Shown here: one piece after another, positions 1-11,396 of the stretch | How the letters are laid out: the number at the start of each line of letters is the position of its first letter | How positions within the stretch are numbered: the first letter of the stretch is position 1 | Assembly (NCBI RefSeq): GCF_029784135.1 | Contig: NC_073745.1 | Location: forward strand, 110,977,216 to 111,041,215 | DNA: 64,000 bases | Direction: 5' to 3' | Source of the DNA: Toxorhynchites rutilus septentrionalis | Lineage: Eukaryota > Arthropoda > Insecta > Diptera > Culicidae | The notes under the pieces: generated by a model | What the model saw: the letters and a program-made list of their open reading frames with translations, nothing else | What the model was told of the DNA's origin: nothing | The model's database searches: none | Program-made: the position numbers and the translations under genes

Positions 1-160
1 AAAGTTTGACCAGCAACACCGCTCCAGTGAGAAACAAAAACTCTCTCGTTTTAGCTCTTTCCCCATTCGCTGCTCTCCGCAAATGATGACCGAATGATGA
101 CGTATTTTTTCTTGTATCATTTATCGCTCGGCACTTGTCTGTGCATCGGTTTTCGCTATA

Positions 161-454
161 CACCCATACCTCGCTTTACGGCTTAGATACGTTCCACGAA
201 ACTTGGTCGCAAAGCGAAAAGCCGTATAAGGAATCAATTATTCTAACACCAATTCATACAAATTCAATCGGATCGGTTCTAAATGCGGAAAATATGTATA
301 ATGGTTGTATCACTCAAAATACATATTATTAAAAAAAATTTTTTGCCGTTATAGTGAAACATTTTAAGCCGTAAATCGAAAACGTGCTTTGATTGGAGAG
401 GGCCGTTATGCCGAACTGCCGTATAAAGAGCGGCCGTATAGCGAGGTATGGGTG
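161..454. mobile_element. MITE copy 1, TA target duplication, CACCCATACCTCGCT termini
   Basis: The left end reads CACCCATACCTCGCT and the right end is its reverse complement (AGCGAGGTATGGGTG). Both ends are flanked by TA (159-160 and 455-456), and the inverted similarity continues inward through a TACGGC-type block. There is no coding capacity in the 294 bp. A second copy with the same ends and TA flanks lies at 1813-2215. Short TIRs with a TA duplication suggest mobilisation by a Tc1/mariner-type transposase; that assignment is inference. Confidence 0.8.
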
Positions 455-1019
455 TAGTAGAAAGGGACGATATAAGTGCAGTACACATACAACGTCCCGT
501 CAGCGTGAAGTCAACGTAAAAGAAATGGAAATGCCATGGAAATCGTATGGTAGCATTTATATACACAATCACCGGCAACTTTGACGTCGGCAAAATAAGT
601 CCAAGAGAATAGGTGACGGGACGGTGACGGTGACGCCGTATGTGTAGCGCACTATATGCGGTTCAAACATGTATGCAGGCTTCGGTTCAAACTTACATTG
701 TTTACAAACAAGCAAACTCAAAACCAATAGAGTGTAGAAGTGAGCGTTAGTGTGTTGCAACGTGTACTAAACTTTAAATAAGTAGTTTATGCCATAAGGT
801 ACGATGGCCAATCCCTCGCTACTATTTAAATGCTGCTGCGAAGAAGATACCGTACAATAGGATCATTTTGTGATAGTCGGCCAATTATGTATTTTTGAAT
901 GTCCTATAGTTCAGTCTTTATCCTAGATTCTATGTGAAAAGTAGTAATTGTCCTGTTTCTGTATCAATGTGAAATTAAATGTAGTATAAGTAAAATTAGT
1001 AGTTTCCTTGAATAAATGT
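455..1019. other. Unassigned AT-rich interval
   Basis: No coding region, TIR pair or RNA-like structure was recognised here. A short GGTGACGG-type repetition occurs near 610-635. Confidence 0.5.
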
Positions 1020-1557
1020 AGGGTATCAAAAATTTGCCATACAAATGAAACACAAATTTCTGCATTATTCGAGAATTAATCAAGCAAACGAGATCAAATT
1101 TGGCATGTGAAGGTTTTAGGGTGCAATAAATGATTCCATGGTGGTTAGATATTACTCTCTCTCTTAGGGTGGGCTGTCATACGAATGAAAAACAAATTTC
1201 TGCATAGCTCGAAAACTAATCAAGCAAATGGAGCCAAATTTGGCATGTTAAGATTTTAGGGGGCACGAAACGTTTCTATGGTTAATAGACACTCCTCCCC
1301 CCTCTCTAAGGTGGAGAAGAGGGAGGGGTCTGTGTCTGAAAATAATCTGATATTATAATGATGAGTTTTGGTAGAAGTACTAGGAATTTTTTAGTAAAAG
1401 ATAAATTCAACGGGGTCGATTAGAAGATCAATCAATGAACAGTTCTGCGATTGGACTCATGAACTTGCGCTTAGTAAGAAAACGTGAATGTTTGAAGGTA
1501 TTGATAACAAAAAACAGATTTTGGGCGGGACGAAGTTTGCCGGGTCAGCTAGTTTAT
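1020..1557 (+). mobile_element. Helitron-like/HINE-like repeat, copy 1
   Basis: It contains about two ~140-bp monomers of a unit found elsewhere in the window (CATACAAATGAAACACAAATT, then CAAATGGAACCAAATTTGG, then GTGCAATAAATG, then a C-rich CTCTCTAAGG block). A ~200-bp tail follows that closely resembles 13,305-13,522. The right end reads GCCGGGTCAGCTAGT followed by T, the same terminus as the arrays ending near 13,522 and 25,815. A CTAG(T) end without TIRs inserted next to T is typical of Helitron-related non-autonomous elements. No replicase or helicase is encoded. Confidence 0.55.
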
Positions 1558-1819
1558 TATATAGTTTGTTATATTTATTTTCTAGGCAATAAAACTGTCC
1601 TTCAACGCATAAAAGGTGGTGTTCATATCGCTTTTTTGTTGAGAAATTGAACTTGCGGGCTTCTCTAGCTGCTTTTGACATCCGCATCTCTGCTCGTACG
1701 ATTCGTTCCTTATCCGATTTCCCGCAGAAATTGTTGTACTCGGGTCCTATTACAAGCTTAAATTCATTCAGTACCTCCACAACGCCGTGCAATCTATCAT
1801 TGATTAACTGTACACCCAT
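1558..1819 (-). pseudogene. Coding-like fragment of unknown origin
   Basis: An open minus-strand frame covers the ~255 bp between the Helitron-like terminus (1557) and the second MITE (1813). The peptide is charged, with a stretch like SKAAREARKFNFSTKKR and two cysteines, and it has no stop codon. The frame runs on into both flanking repeats, so neither end is a native gene end. I do not recognise the family. It could be a piece of a host exon or of an older transposon trapped between two insertions, or simply a chance open frame. Confidence 0.3.
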
Positions 1820-2215
1820 ACCTCGCTTAACGGCCTAGATACGTTCCATGAAAATCGGCGGCAAAATGAAAAGCCGGAATCAATCAGTTTTCAAAAAAAA
1901 AACATCTTTTTTTGATTTACAAAAAAAAAACTCAAACTTTGACGGCTGTGCGATACAAGTAAATGAAGTCCGATTGAGCTAATATTTTGCAAAGGGTAGT
2001 TTTTTGTGGGAATTAACATTTTTAGGAAAGTTCCGTTTGAAAATTCGAGATGACAATTTTCATTGGCACTCCTAGATATATCAACATCGAAAAGACTGTT
2101 TTTTTGCCGTTATAGCGAAACATTTTGGGCCGTTAATCGAAAACGTGCCCTAATTGAAGAGAGCCGTTGTAGCGAAATGCTGTATATAGAGCGGTCGTAT
2201 AGCGAGGTATGGGTG
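1813..2215. mobile_element. MITE copy 2, TA target duplication
   Basis: It has the same inverted ends as the element at 161-454 (CACCCATACCTCGCT and its complement) and is flanked by TA at 1811-1812 and 2216-2217. At 403 bp it is about 110 bp longer than copy 1 because the internal section is longer and rich in A and T runs. It is non-coding. Confidence 0.8.
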
Positions 2216-4739
2216 TATTTGCTTTCTATCGTGATCTGAGCGGTCGATTTGTAATATTGATAATTGGCTTGTAACTTCAGAAAGGAGCATCGGGCAAACC
2301 TGGGACAAAACTCCAGTAAAGTGGACATCCCAGAGAACATTTTAAGCCAGAATATTTTTGTTTATTTTTTTCAATTTTCCATAGTGTACTATCCCCTTAA
2401 GTTTCGAGCAGCTTCGTCAAAAATCATATATTAATTGGACATTTGAATTTTGGGTTACGGTTTCTTGGGAAAAAAAGATCAACGATTTTGAATACGTCTT
2501 TTAAGGAAACAAATGGTGATTCTCCAATTTTCGAAAACAAAACGGAAAAGGTCTGAGCTGATTTGGGCTGCAATAGCGTCGATGTAGCGTAGAAGTTCAA
2601 ACATTTTGCCGTTTTTTCAGTTTAAATCTCGGACCTCGATTATAAACGTTACATACATTGCATTTTGAGACATTTTTGATGAGAAATATTAGGCATCAAT
2701 ATGTTCAAGGAACATTTAATGAACATTCTATCGAAGACACTTGTTTCCAGCGCAATATTGCGATTCTTCGATAAGTCGCTTGCTGAAAATTTCAATTCAA
2801 TGAATCACCTGACTAGTAATTCGCAGAACCATTCAAAACTATTATCGGCTTTTCGTTCGTTCTCTCCCTCAGTTTGAATGTATATTACCCTTTCAATAGC
2901 CACAAGTGCCGAAAACTAGGAAGCAGGAATCGTAACTTCAAAGCAATAATAAACCATTACCTATTAATTTCTCCATCGGTCCATTGGCCCATCGAAGGAG
3001 CAAAGTTCCATTCCCACGATGCGTATCATCCCATCAGTTCGTCATTTAATATCTTTTTGTTTTGCCTCCACTTCCTCCATCTTCAAAACCCTCCAAACGC
3101 AATGACCGTCCGTGAGGAACAACCATCGGCAACCCCGATATCGAACAGAGCTCGTGGAGTTTTGATCTACGAACAAAAAAGCAAAATCGATTTAACGCTT
3201 CCATTCCCCCCTACACACGTATGTTTTATTGTTTTCCCTTTAATAGTTACACTCTGGTAGGCTACAGGGTCAGCGTCCAGAATACCCACACCAGATCAAG
3301 CAATCAGCATCAGCGAGCAGTACTTTATCAGCAGATGGTATACCTACGCGAGTGAATGGGAACGGCTTCGAACAGTAATCAGTGTCGTTAAAACGTAACC
3401 GAAAGGTAGGAAAACATTAAAAACCTCGGAAAGGAGACGATCTCATTAATCGATAGTTGGGATTTTGTTTTTCTCGAAACTATTTCCAACTGTCGCGTGG
3501 AGTGATTCGCGGGTGATTCCTTCGAACTCGTAAAGTGGCGTCCAGTCATCAATCCCGGGCTTAGAAGCGAACCGATCAGTTTTCTGATCTGATTTCCAGG
3601 TGAAGACCAAGAATGAGAGTTAAACAAATTGGATGGTCCCTCATCAGCGATCTAGATTGGTTCATATGGTTCTCGGGAAGCGATCAGGATTTGTTGCTAA
3701 CCAAACGGAGCATCGTGGGTAGAAACCAGGAATTAATTTGTCTTGTCTTCTGCTTCGTTACGCCATCAAACTGGACTCCATCAGCATCTTGTGGTCATCC
3801 ATTGTGCCTCTCCGGCCCAGAGAAAACAACATTTGATTAATACGACAAATTGCTAGGCTGACCATCGAATTGACTAGAAATTTATCAAAGCGATAACCCC
3901 AAAAGCACACAGTAAAACCCACTTGACAGATACCGATTGCTTCGAGGAAGACGAAAAAATGCTGTCACCCCTGCGCCCTGGCCAAAGATCGTCCGAAACG
4001 ACCGAAATCTCCAACTAATGTGCTAAAAACGATGATCTCATCGTGGTAATATTCACATATTGTGTTACAAATATCTCCCGTCCACTCTGATCCACTCTGG
4101 CCAACGGATTCTTAGCTCGGGCCCAGCCCTGGAAATGTTGAAAAATAAAACCAATCACGGCGGACAGATTTCGCCTAATGAGTGATCTTTGTCAATTCCG
4201 ACGAGTGGAGATGATTTGTGAATACGGTTTCTTTTCCTCGCCACCCTCTTCCGCTTCCCACGATGCTCCGGCGATGGTTATAAAAATTGGAATGGATCTT
4301 CGTGGGGTCATTCCAGGAGACGCGGGGAGCGACTCGCGAGCTCCAGGCAGGTGGAAAATATTTCAAAAAACAACACGACTGATTAGCATTTAAATAAAAT
4401 ATTCAGTTTTGACACCAGAGCGATAATTACATTATTCGAGATTGTGTGATCTTTAAATGCTGCTCTCCGCGGTCGTAATAGCCGAAGGTGGTGGCCTCGC
4501 AGCCCTCCTCGCGATGCTCTCGGGATCAATATTATCTGGGGAGAAGAACAAAATGTCACAGGGTGCACACAATGGGTTCGATTGTTGTTTTTCTCCCCAC
4601 TGACAGAGAGCGGACATGAATCGATTCGGTTCAACCCTAGTGGTAATGATGAAGCATGCGTGAGTTTATTTATAATATGTTGTGGAATGTGTGTTTTTTG
4701 TTTGTTTGTCGAGAGAATCATACAAACTAAGAATAGATT
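2216..4739. other. Low-copy intergenic or intronic DNA
   Basis: No repeat copy was found elsewhere in the window and no convincing coding frame. The interval is less AT-rich than its surroundings at 2.9-4.6 kb. Around 3250-3408 the plus strand resembles an untranslated first exon: a GGGTCAGCG initiator-like site, then CAG/CAA-rich sequence, ending AACCGAAAG before GTAGGA. This could be host regulatory or 5'-UTR DNA, but nothing proves transcription. Confidence 0.35.
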
Positions 4740-6260
4740 ACAAATTTCGAATACGCATCGTTTTTTGAGGTCGGGGAAGGCTCTTATAATAGTTTAAGAC
4801 CACCTCACCCCCCCTCACACCCCCTCTTCCCTATCTAGCAAATGGAACCAAAGGGCCTGGCCGGCTAAGGGAGTAAAAAGTGCCCCCAAACCAAATCACT
4901 AGCTGTATGGCAAATATTGTACAGGATATTAAATAAGAAATTTTGGTGGTTTATTTGAACCCCTATGTGGTTTGACGTAGGATTCATAGTGAAAAACGTA
5001 CTTTTTCGATTATTTCACACCATCCTCAAAAGATCCGCGCTAAAAATTTGAAAAAAAAACTGAATGTGCATCTTACTACGGTGTATCAAAAAAATTATCA
5101 AAAAAAAATTATCAAAAAAAAATTCATCAAAAATTTTAGTACTAAAAAAAATATTGAAATTTTGAAAATTTTTTTTTTGGGATTTAGAGATTCAGTACTA
5201 CTCTAATTCATATTTTAATGTATTTCTACGGCTTTTCTAGATATGTGTGATTTTTTTCAGTGTTGCGCGGTATCAAAAAATATATTTTTATATTTCCAAA
5301 GAGTGGTTAGGTAAGGGAGTAAAAAGTGTCCCCAAACCAAATCACTAGCTGTATGCCAAATATTGTAAAGGATATTAAATAAGAAATTTTGGTGGTTTAT
5401 TTGAACCCCTATGTGGTTTGACGTAGGATCTATAGTGAAAAACGTACTTTTTCGTTTATTTCACGCCATATTCAATAGATCCAAGATAAAAATTTGAAAA
5501 AAATACTGAATGTACATCTTACCACGGTGTATCAAGAAAAATTATCAAAAAAATATTTCATCAAAAATTTTAGTACTAAAAAAAATATTTAAATTTTGAA
5601 ATTTTTTTTTTTTTGGGATTTAGAGATTCAGTACTACTCTAATTCATATTTAAATGTGCTCTTACGGCTTTTCTAGATTGATAAATATCTTCAAGCTGTT
5701 TTTTTTTCAAATATCTTCAGTTTGAAGATATTTATCAATCTAGAAAAGCCGTAAGAGCACATTCAAATATGAACTAGAGTAGTGCTGAATCTCTAAATCC
5801 CAAAAAAAAATTTTCAGAATTTAATTATTTTTTTAGTACTAAAAATTTTGATGAATTTTTTTTTGATAATTTTTCTTGATACACCGTGGTAAGATGTACA
5901 TTGAGTATTTTTTTCAAATTTTTATCTCGGATCTATTGAGGATGGCGTGAAATAAACGAAAAAGTACGTTTTTCACTATAGATCCTACGTCAAACCACAT
6001 AGGGGTTCAAATAAACCGCCAACATTTCTTATTTAATATCCTTTACAATATTTGCCATACAGCTAGTGATTTGGTTTGAGAGCACTTTTTACTCCCTTAT
6101 CCGGCCAGGCCCTTTGGCTAAATAGGTTTTAGGGAGCAATAATTTTTTTTATGATGGTTTGGCACTCCTTTCCCCTCTCTAAAGAGGAGAGAGCAACCTC
6201 CCCTCGAGAACTAACCAAACAAATGGAATCAAACTTAGCATATAGAGGTTGTTGTAGTGG
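4740..6260 (+). mobile_element. Helitron-like repeat, copy 2, interrupted by a foldback element
   Basis: 4740-4847 carries the GGGGAAGG leader and the start of the monomer (AGCAAATGGAACC). 6118-6260 resumes with AGGTTTTAGGGAGCAATAA and one more monomer up to about 6260. The foldback element at 4848-6117 sits inside the monomer, so it arrived after the array. Confidence 0.5.
4848..6117. mobile_element. Foldback element with ~380-bp inverted arms
   Basis: The ends are inverted: CCAAAGGGCCTGGCCGG at the left and CCGGCCAGGCCCTTTGG at the right. Inside, the arm 5312-5694 is inverted at 5722-6098 around a ~27-nt loop, and the innermost part (AGATTGATAAATATCTTCAA and its complement) is perfect. A third, direct copy of the arm occupies about 4865-5245. 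The unit begins TAAGGGAGTAAAAAGTG and contains GTTTGACGTAGGA. There is no coding capacity. Transcribed, it would form a long hairpin RNA. Confidence 0.8.
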
Positions 6261-6858
6261 ACGGAAAAAAATGCTGATTTTGATTTGACGAAGCGTTTCA
6301 AAGCTGAAAGTTTAACATCTGTCAGAAACTATGTGAATACAAAATATGTACTACATACAATTCAGTTTCTATCCCGTTACTCAATGTAATATATCCAATA
6401 GATTTCGCTCTGTCAATCCAATTTGCCTAAGCTGAAATCTATTGTACAATCCATTAAGTCTGCTACTGAAATTAAATTAGATCTCTCAATACTTCTTATA
6501 TATCAATGGATTATTTTAGTATTCGATATTTAATTCCGTCAGTCAGCTCGCGCAGTCCGAAGCCGCCGGACGCAAAGTTGTTCGTGTCCGTTATTGTGTT
6601 GGAACAATACCGTTATCGGTTTCGCTGAAGTGATTGTGTCGTCCTAACGGTGTTTTCTTTATTGCGAGAGTGAAGTGATAAGTTATCACAACCAACGGGA
6701 GGGAGAAGTCCTCCACTGCGGGCGCTGTGAGCGTGTGCCGTTCCATCGTCATCGTATTGTGGTGCGATACACCATTGCTGTTGTGCCAAGCGATCATCAC
6801 GTGGTTCGATTGGAGCACCGTTACAAATCATCCGCACCGTGCGCTTCAAGTATTTTAG

Positions 6859-6859
<1 letters not shown>

Positions 6860-6943
<84 letters not shown>
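6860..6943. repeat. (TA)n microsatellite
   Basis: About 84 bp of uninterrupted TA dinucleotide lies at the ORF1 5' boundary of the non-LTR element. It reads open as alternating Tyr-Ile in several frames, which inflates open frames on both strands. Confidence 0.97.
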
Positions 6944-6944
<1 letters not shown>

Positions 6945-8457
6945 TAACTACTGGGAAGTCGCTTAAACGCGTTCCCCCCTCAGACGATGTCTTTTCAGAG
7001 GAAGAGTTAATCAACCTCAACAAGCCCCCTTCAAGAAATTTGGCAAACTTTTCCACTTCAGCCCCTCAATCTCCCGCTTTCGCTTCCGATTATCTCCCGA
7101 ACTTGCCTCCCAGCCCAACTGTTCCCGCTCTCGCTCTACAATCGACCTCGTCCTCCCCCTCAGTTGTTCCCTCTCCGCGTGTCAAGGTCTATCCGGAAGA
7201 TGCATCTGGATCTGGCCCATGGGTTGTTTTCTTCCGGCCAAAACCCGGGAAAAACGGGAAATCGCTCAACGTTATTCAGATCATGAAATATCTGACAAAA
7301 AATTATTCCTCCGTGGTCGAAATTAGAAAGGTTCGACCGAACAAACTGCGTGTTGTCGTGGCTGATCGGAAGCAAGCTAACGAGATTGTTGTCGACAATA
7401 GGTTCGTACTAGAATATCGCGTCTATGTGCCCTGCCATAACGTAGAAATTTCGGGGGTGATTACAGAAACGGGTCTGACGAGCGCATTAATAAAAGAGGG
7501 AGATGGCAGATTTAAAAAGCTCCCTTTGACGAAAGTTAAAATTTTGGACTGCCATCAATTAGGAAAAGTGTCCCAGGAAGAGGGAAAAACAAAATTCACG
7601 CCGTCCGACTCGTTTCGAGTAACTTTTGCTGGTTCCGCCCTCTCTGACAACGTTATGGTGGACAAATTGAGGCTTCCGCTGCGTCTCTTTGTACCAAAGC
7701 CCATGACTTGCAACAAATGCAAGTCAGTTGGTCACACAGCAGACTACTGCGCCAACAAGGAGCGCTGTGCCACTTGCGGAGAGCAACATGAGGGGAAATC
7801 CTGCAGTGCGACTGAGCATAAGTGTCCATATTGCGGAGGATCCCCACACGCGCTCTCAGCTTGTGAAACATACAAGAGTCGCTGGGAGAAACAGAAGCGC
7901 TCTTTAAAGGAACGCTCGAAACGCACTTTTGCGGAAATTTTAAAGGGCGCTTCTCCACAGGCCCAACAACAACATCCAATCTCCGCACACAATATCTTTT
8001 CCACGTTGCCAGTTGACGAAATGGAAGCGGACACAGCTCACGGGGGTACACCGTTTATTTCCCAAGGGAATCCCCGGCGCAAAAATGTGACCACTCCCAA
8101 AATTCAATCACAAGTCCCTCCGGCGATATCCCCTGTTAGCTTGCCTAAAAAACGAGTGCAGCGGACAAGCAAAATCAGGTTCCTCCTGGCTTCCGTGGGA
8201 ATAGTTCACCTTCGAACGACCCAGCACTCGAGGGGACATCAAAAACCCCAACTGTCCCTATTTTTCCGTCCAGTTCAACTTCCCAATCGGGATTCATAAA
8301 GTTGTCTGACCTTCTGGATCAAATCTTCAAGTGTTTTAATGTTTCCGACTCCATCAGAACCATTGTCATCTCAATGCTTCCAATATTAAAGACAATTTTG
8401 CAACAATTGATGCAAACATGGCCCCTCCTTGCAATGATTATCTCTCTTGATGTCTAA
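6944..8457 (+). pseudogene. Non-LTR ORF1 (nucleocapsid-like), frameshifted
   Basis: The protein starts in a Ser/Pro-rich segment and continues into a conserved ~200-residue region beginning near PWVVFFRPKPGK (about 7220). It then has three cysteine knuckles: CNKCKSVGHTADYC (about 7709), CATCGEQHEGKSC and CPYCGGSPHALSAC, followed by a basic tail. This is the RNA-binding chaperone layout of I/Jockey-type ORF1 proteins. One frame stops at 8299, but the downstream coding frame (QSGFIKLSDLLDQIF and onward) stays open to TAA at 8455-8457, so a frameshift lies at about 8165-8180. The N-terminus is obscured by the TA tract, so the true start is unknown. The stop overlaps the ORF2 ATG by 8 bp (ATGTCTAA), a tidy ORF1-ORF2 junction. 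Confidence 0.75.
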
Positions 8458-8902
8458 TTTAAATAGAGAGGTCGGAGATATCACTGTTTTACAGTGGAAT
8501 TGTCGTAGTCTTATCCCTAAATTGGATACATTCAAATTTTTAATTCATAAGTTCAATTGTGATGTTTTTGCTCTGTCCGAAACTTGGCTTTCTTCGCGAG
8601 ATGATCTCTCTTTCCATGATTTCAATATTATACGCTTGGACCGTGATGACAGATACGGAGGGGTGCTATTGGGGATCAATAAGTGCCACTCATTTTTTCG
8701 AATTGACCTTCCACCTATTGGAGGGATTGAAGCTGTTGCTTGTCATGCAAACATCATAGGCAAAGACCTCTGTATTGTCAGCTTGTATTGGCCTCCGAGA
8801 GCTGCGGTTAGCCGCAAGCAACTTGTTGACATGTGCTCACTCCTTCCTGAGCCACGATTGATCTTGGAAGACTTCAACTCTCACGGAACTGCCATATCAT
8901 GA
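8450..8902 (+). pseudogene. Non-LTR ORF2, endonuclease domain fragment
   Basis: The ATG at 8450 overlaps the ORF1 stop. The peptide has hallmarks of an APE-type endonuclease: LQWNCRSL near the N-terminus (catalytic Asn), ALSETWLS (catalytic Glu), YGGVLLGI, LCIVSLYWPP, and a degenerate LEDFNSHG in place of the usual GDFN(A/S)H block. It ends in a stop shortly after. The last third of the domain and the reverse transcriptase are absent. It would have nicked target DNA for target-primed reverse transcription; as it stands it cannot. Confidence 0.8.
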
Positions 8903-8909
8903 ATTCGTC

Positions 8910-9775
8910 TCCATGTAGGTTGATCCTTCTTCGTATATTCCCAACCGTGTTTGTTTTCCTGACTACATCAATTCCTCTGTGCATTTTGATCTGTCCATGA
9001 AGCAGGATATCCATGGAATTCCAGATTATCATCGATCGGGGATCGTTCCTACGATTTTCGAAGCAAAGTATGGGCGTGTCAATTGTGATAATATGTACTT
9101 TACTGATGGGTCCTCTATGAATGAGTCCACAGGATTTGGAGTGTTCAACAAATTTTTTAGCACCTCACACAGTCTTCAGTATCCTTGCTCAGTGTATATT
9201 GCTAAATTGGCAGCAATACACTGGACGCTGGACAGCGTCGCCTCACGACCTGTTGAACACTATTACATTGTAAGGGATAGTCTTAGCTCTGTCGAAGCTA
9301 TCCGTTCAGTGAGGCCAGAAAAGCACTCGCCGTACTTCCTTGAGAGAATACGAGAAATTTTGAGTGCTTTATCCAGACGCTGTTATGTCATTATCTTTGT
9401 CTGGGTCCCTTCACATTGCTCAATTCCGGGTAATGAGAGGGCTGACTCGTTAGCAAAGGTAGGTGCAATTGAAGGCGAAATTTATCAGCGTCAAATCGCC
9501 TTCAATGAATTTTATTCTTTAGTTCGTAAAAATACCATCGTTAACTGGCAACGCAAATGGAACGAAGATTAATTGGGCCGGTGGCTCCACTCAATTATCC
9601 CTAAGGTTATCCTCAATCCGTGGTTCAAAAGTCTGGACTTGAGTCGGGACTTTATTCGCACCTTCTCCCGACTCATGTCCAATCACTGTTCGTTAGACGC
9701 GCTGCTTTTTCGTTTTAATCTTGCCGAGCAAGGCTACCTGCATCGTCCGGGTTACCAGGGGTATTTTGCGGCGAC
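8910..9775 (+). pseudogene. Non-LTR ORF2, RNase H domain and tail
   Basis: An open frame from about 8910, with no credible start, covers an RNase H fold: FTDGSS (first Asp), IAKLAAIHWTL, VRDSLSSVEAI (third acidic site) and WVPSHCSIPGNERADSLAK (last Asp). The second catalytic position, normally Glu in AELxAI, is Lys here, which predicts loss of activity. An in-frame TAA at 9570-9572 interrupts the reading. The same frame continues afterwards with GRWLHSIIPK and LMSNHCSLDALLFRFNLAE, the usual I-type ORF2 C-terminal region, and then degenerates at about 9750. Confidence 0.78.
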
Positions 9776-10263
9776 AACATCTTCCCCCCCAATGGAACCA
9801 TCAGCTTTCGAAGTTACATCACTTTCAACAAACTCCAGAGCAGCTAGTACACTATATATGTACAACAAAGAATCAGTGTAGAGTGAATGCTAGATGAACC
9901 CCTCAATGTTAATAACAATCATGTTACGTAGGATAAATTAATTTCAACGAGGGTTTTAAATATTTTATTCTTTCTTATGTCACGAATTTATACTGCAGAT
10001 TTTCAAGGTAGGGCAACGTTTAATAGTATAGAGTGAAAAATGAAAGTCTAAAAAGTGAGTGTGCAATTAAAAAACGAAAGAATTTTAGTATAACCACAAA
10101 AAAATCCTTCTTTATCTCGATCAATTTTGATAGAACGCAAAGATGATTGCATCAATCGATTGGAAGTATTCCTTTCATTGTTCAGAAATCCGTTGTTTTG
10201 ACTGTTTTGAAACCCTAAATGGTGACCCTGTAATATGTACGCATTACCGTCAAACAAGTTGTA
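9776..10263. other. Unassigned interval between two transposons
   Basis: AT-rich, with no coding frame or recognised repeat. Confidence 0.5.
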
Positions 10264-11396
10264 ACGAACAAAAAAACAGGAAGTGGGTTATATCTATGGT
10301 ATAACCGCAAGGGTGACGTAGGACTATCGTTGATTTAGAGATCATTTGTTTGAAGTTGAATCTAAATCCATTCTGAATGAATGAATGAATGAATATTTGG
10401 GGGACTTCGAAAACGAGAGCGTTACGTTGGAGGCACAAGGTTTTATGCATCCAATATAGGATACGAAAAACCTTGTTCTGAACAATATTCTTCAAAAGCT
10501 TTCCTGCTAACTGCACTTGATTGACAAATCACAAAACCAAAGGTATTATATGGATAGTTTATGGATAGAAAACATTAAAATAAACTCTTTCGCTTGAATG
10601 TAATTTTCAATTCCAAGGGGAACTGGCAGATTATTTTCTAGCAACGATTAGATATTTCCACATTTTCCTCGATACTGGAAGCCCACCAGTAGTTAATACT
10701 AACTCGATAACCACCAGTTAATAGCACTTGATTGAAAAATATTTGGTCACAGTGTTACATGGATAGAAAACATTGAAATAAACTCTTTCGCATGAATGTA
10801 TTTTTAAATTCCCAGAGGAACTGGCAGATTATTTTCCAGTAATGATTGGATCTTTCCGGAACTTTCTCGATGCTGAATGGCATCCAAACGGAAATAATTC
10901 CGCGCGTGTATGTGTGTGTGTAGCGATGTCTTCCCGGGGAACCGTTTGTGGCATCACTCTCCTCCTGATGGATTCCCTTCTGGCCTAAGGTGCACAAACA
11001 GACTCTTGGTGACACCGTTCATCAGCGCTTTCATGATAGCTTCATGATAGCGAAGAGCTTCACCACAACAGCGACAACATGCTCCAATCGCTGTTCAATT
11101 AGAACTGAGTGGATTACCGAGCGGCGCTCGCTTATATACCGATTAGTGATTTCAATAGCCTGTTTTGAGAACAATTTTAAGGCTATTGAAAAAAAGTTTT
11201 TGGACCAAAAAGTAACAAGTATAAAACGCGTAGACATTTTATCTTTCGAATGAAGTGTTTATCATACCATTTCGTTCAGTTGTTTAGGAGCTATTAACGC
11301 TCAAAATCTCGGTCTCCGGCGTAACGCTTTCGGTTTCGAAACTTTGATTTTACACCCCGGTATAGAAATGAAAGACGTAGTCCTACGTCAAAAATA
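10264..11396 (+). mobile_element. TIR element family B, copy B1
   Basis: It starts near AACAGGAAGTGGGTTATA. A subterminal block GTGACGTAGGACTATCG lies at about 10,313, and the other end reads GACGTAGTCCTACGTCAAAA, so TGACGTAGGACTA is shared in inverted orientation. Two diverged ~210-bp direct units (AGCACTTGATTGAAAAAT ... GAACTGGCAGATTATTTT) lie at about 10,512 and 10,722. A conserved block near 11,120 contains CGGCGCTCGCTTATATACC. Further copies are B2 (split by BEL/Pao) and B3. There is no transposase. The exact termini are uncertain because no target duplication could be fixed. Confidence 0.65.

Larger units (their letters stand above)
6540..9775 (+). mobile_element. I-type non-LTR retrotransposon with the RT region deleted
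   Basis: In order it contains a GC-richer probable 5' UTR (6540-6850), a (TA)n tract, ORF1 with three CCHC-like knuckles, an ORF2 apurinic endonuclease N-terminus, then directly an RNase H domain and the start of the C-terminal region. The whole reverse transcriptase, normally about 1.5-2 kb between endonuclease and RNase H, is missing at about 8900-8930. Endonuclease plus RNase H in one ORF2 fits the I group, though LOA-like elements share that order. Stops and frameshifts make it non-functional. The 3' end is truncated in the ORF2 tail at about 9770, and no poly-A or terminal repeat is visible. Confidence 0.8.

Noticed and set aside
6839..6960. N-terminal Tyr-Ile repeat as part of a protein
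   Set aside because: It is the translation of the (TA)n microsatellite; open in all frames on both strands.
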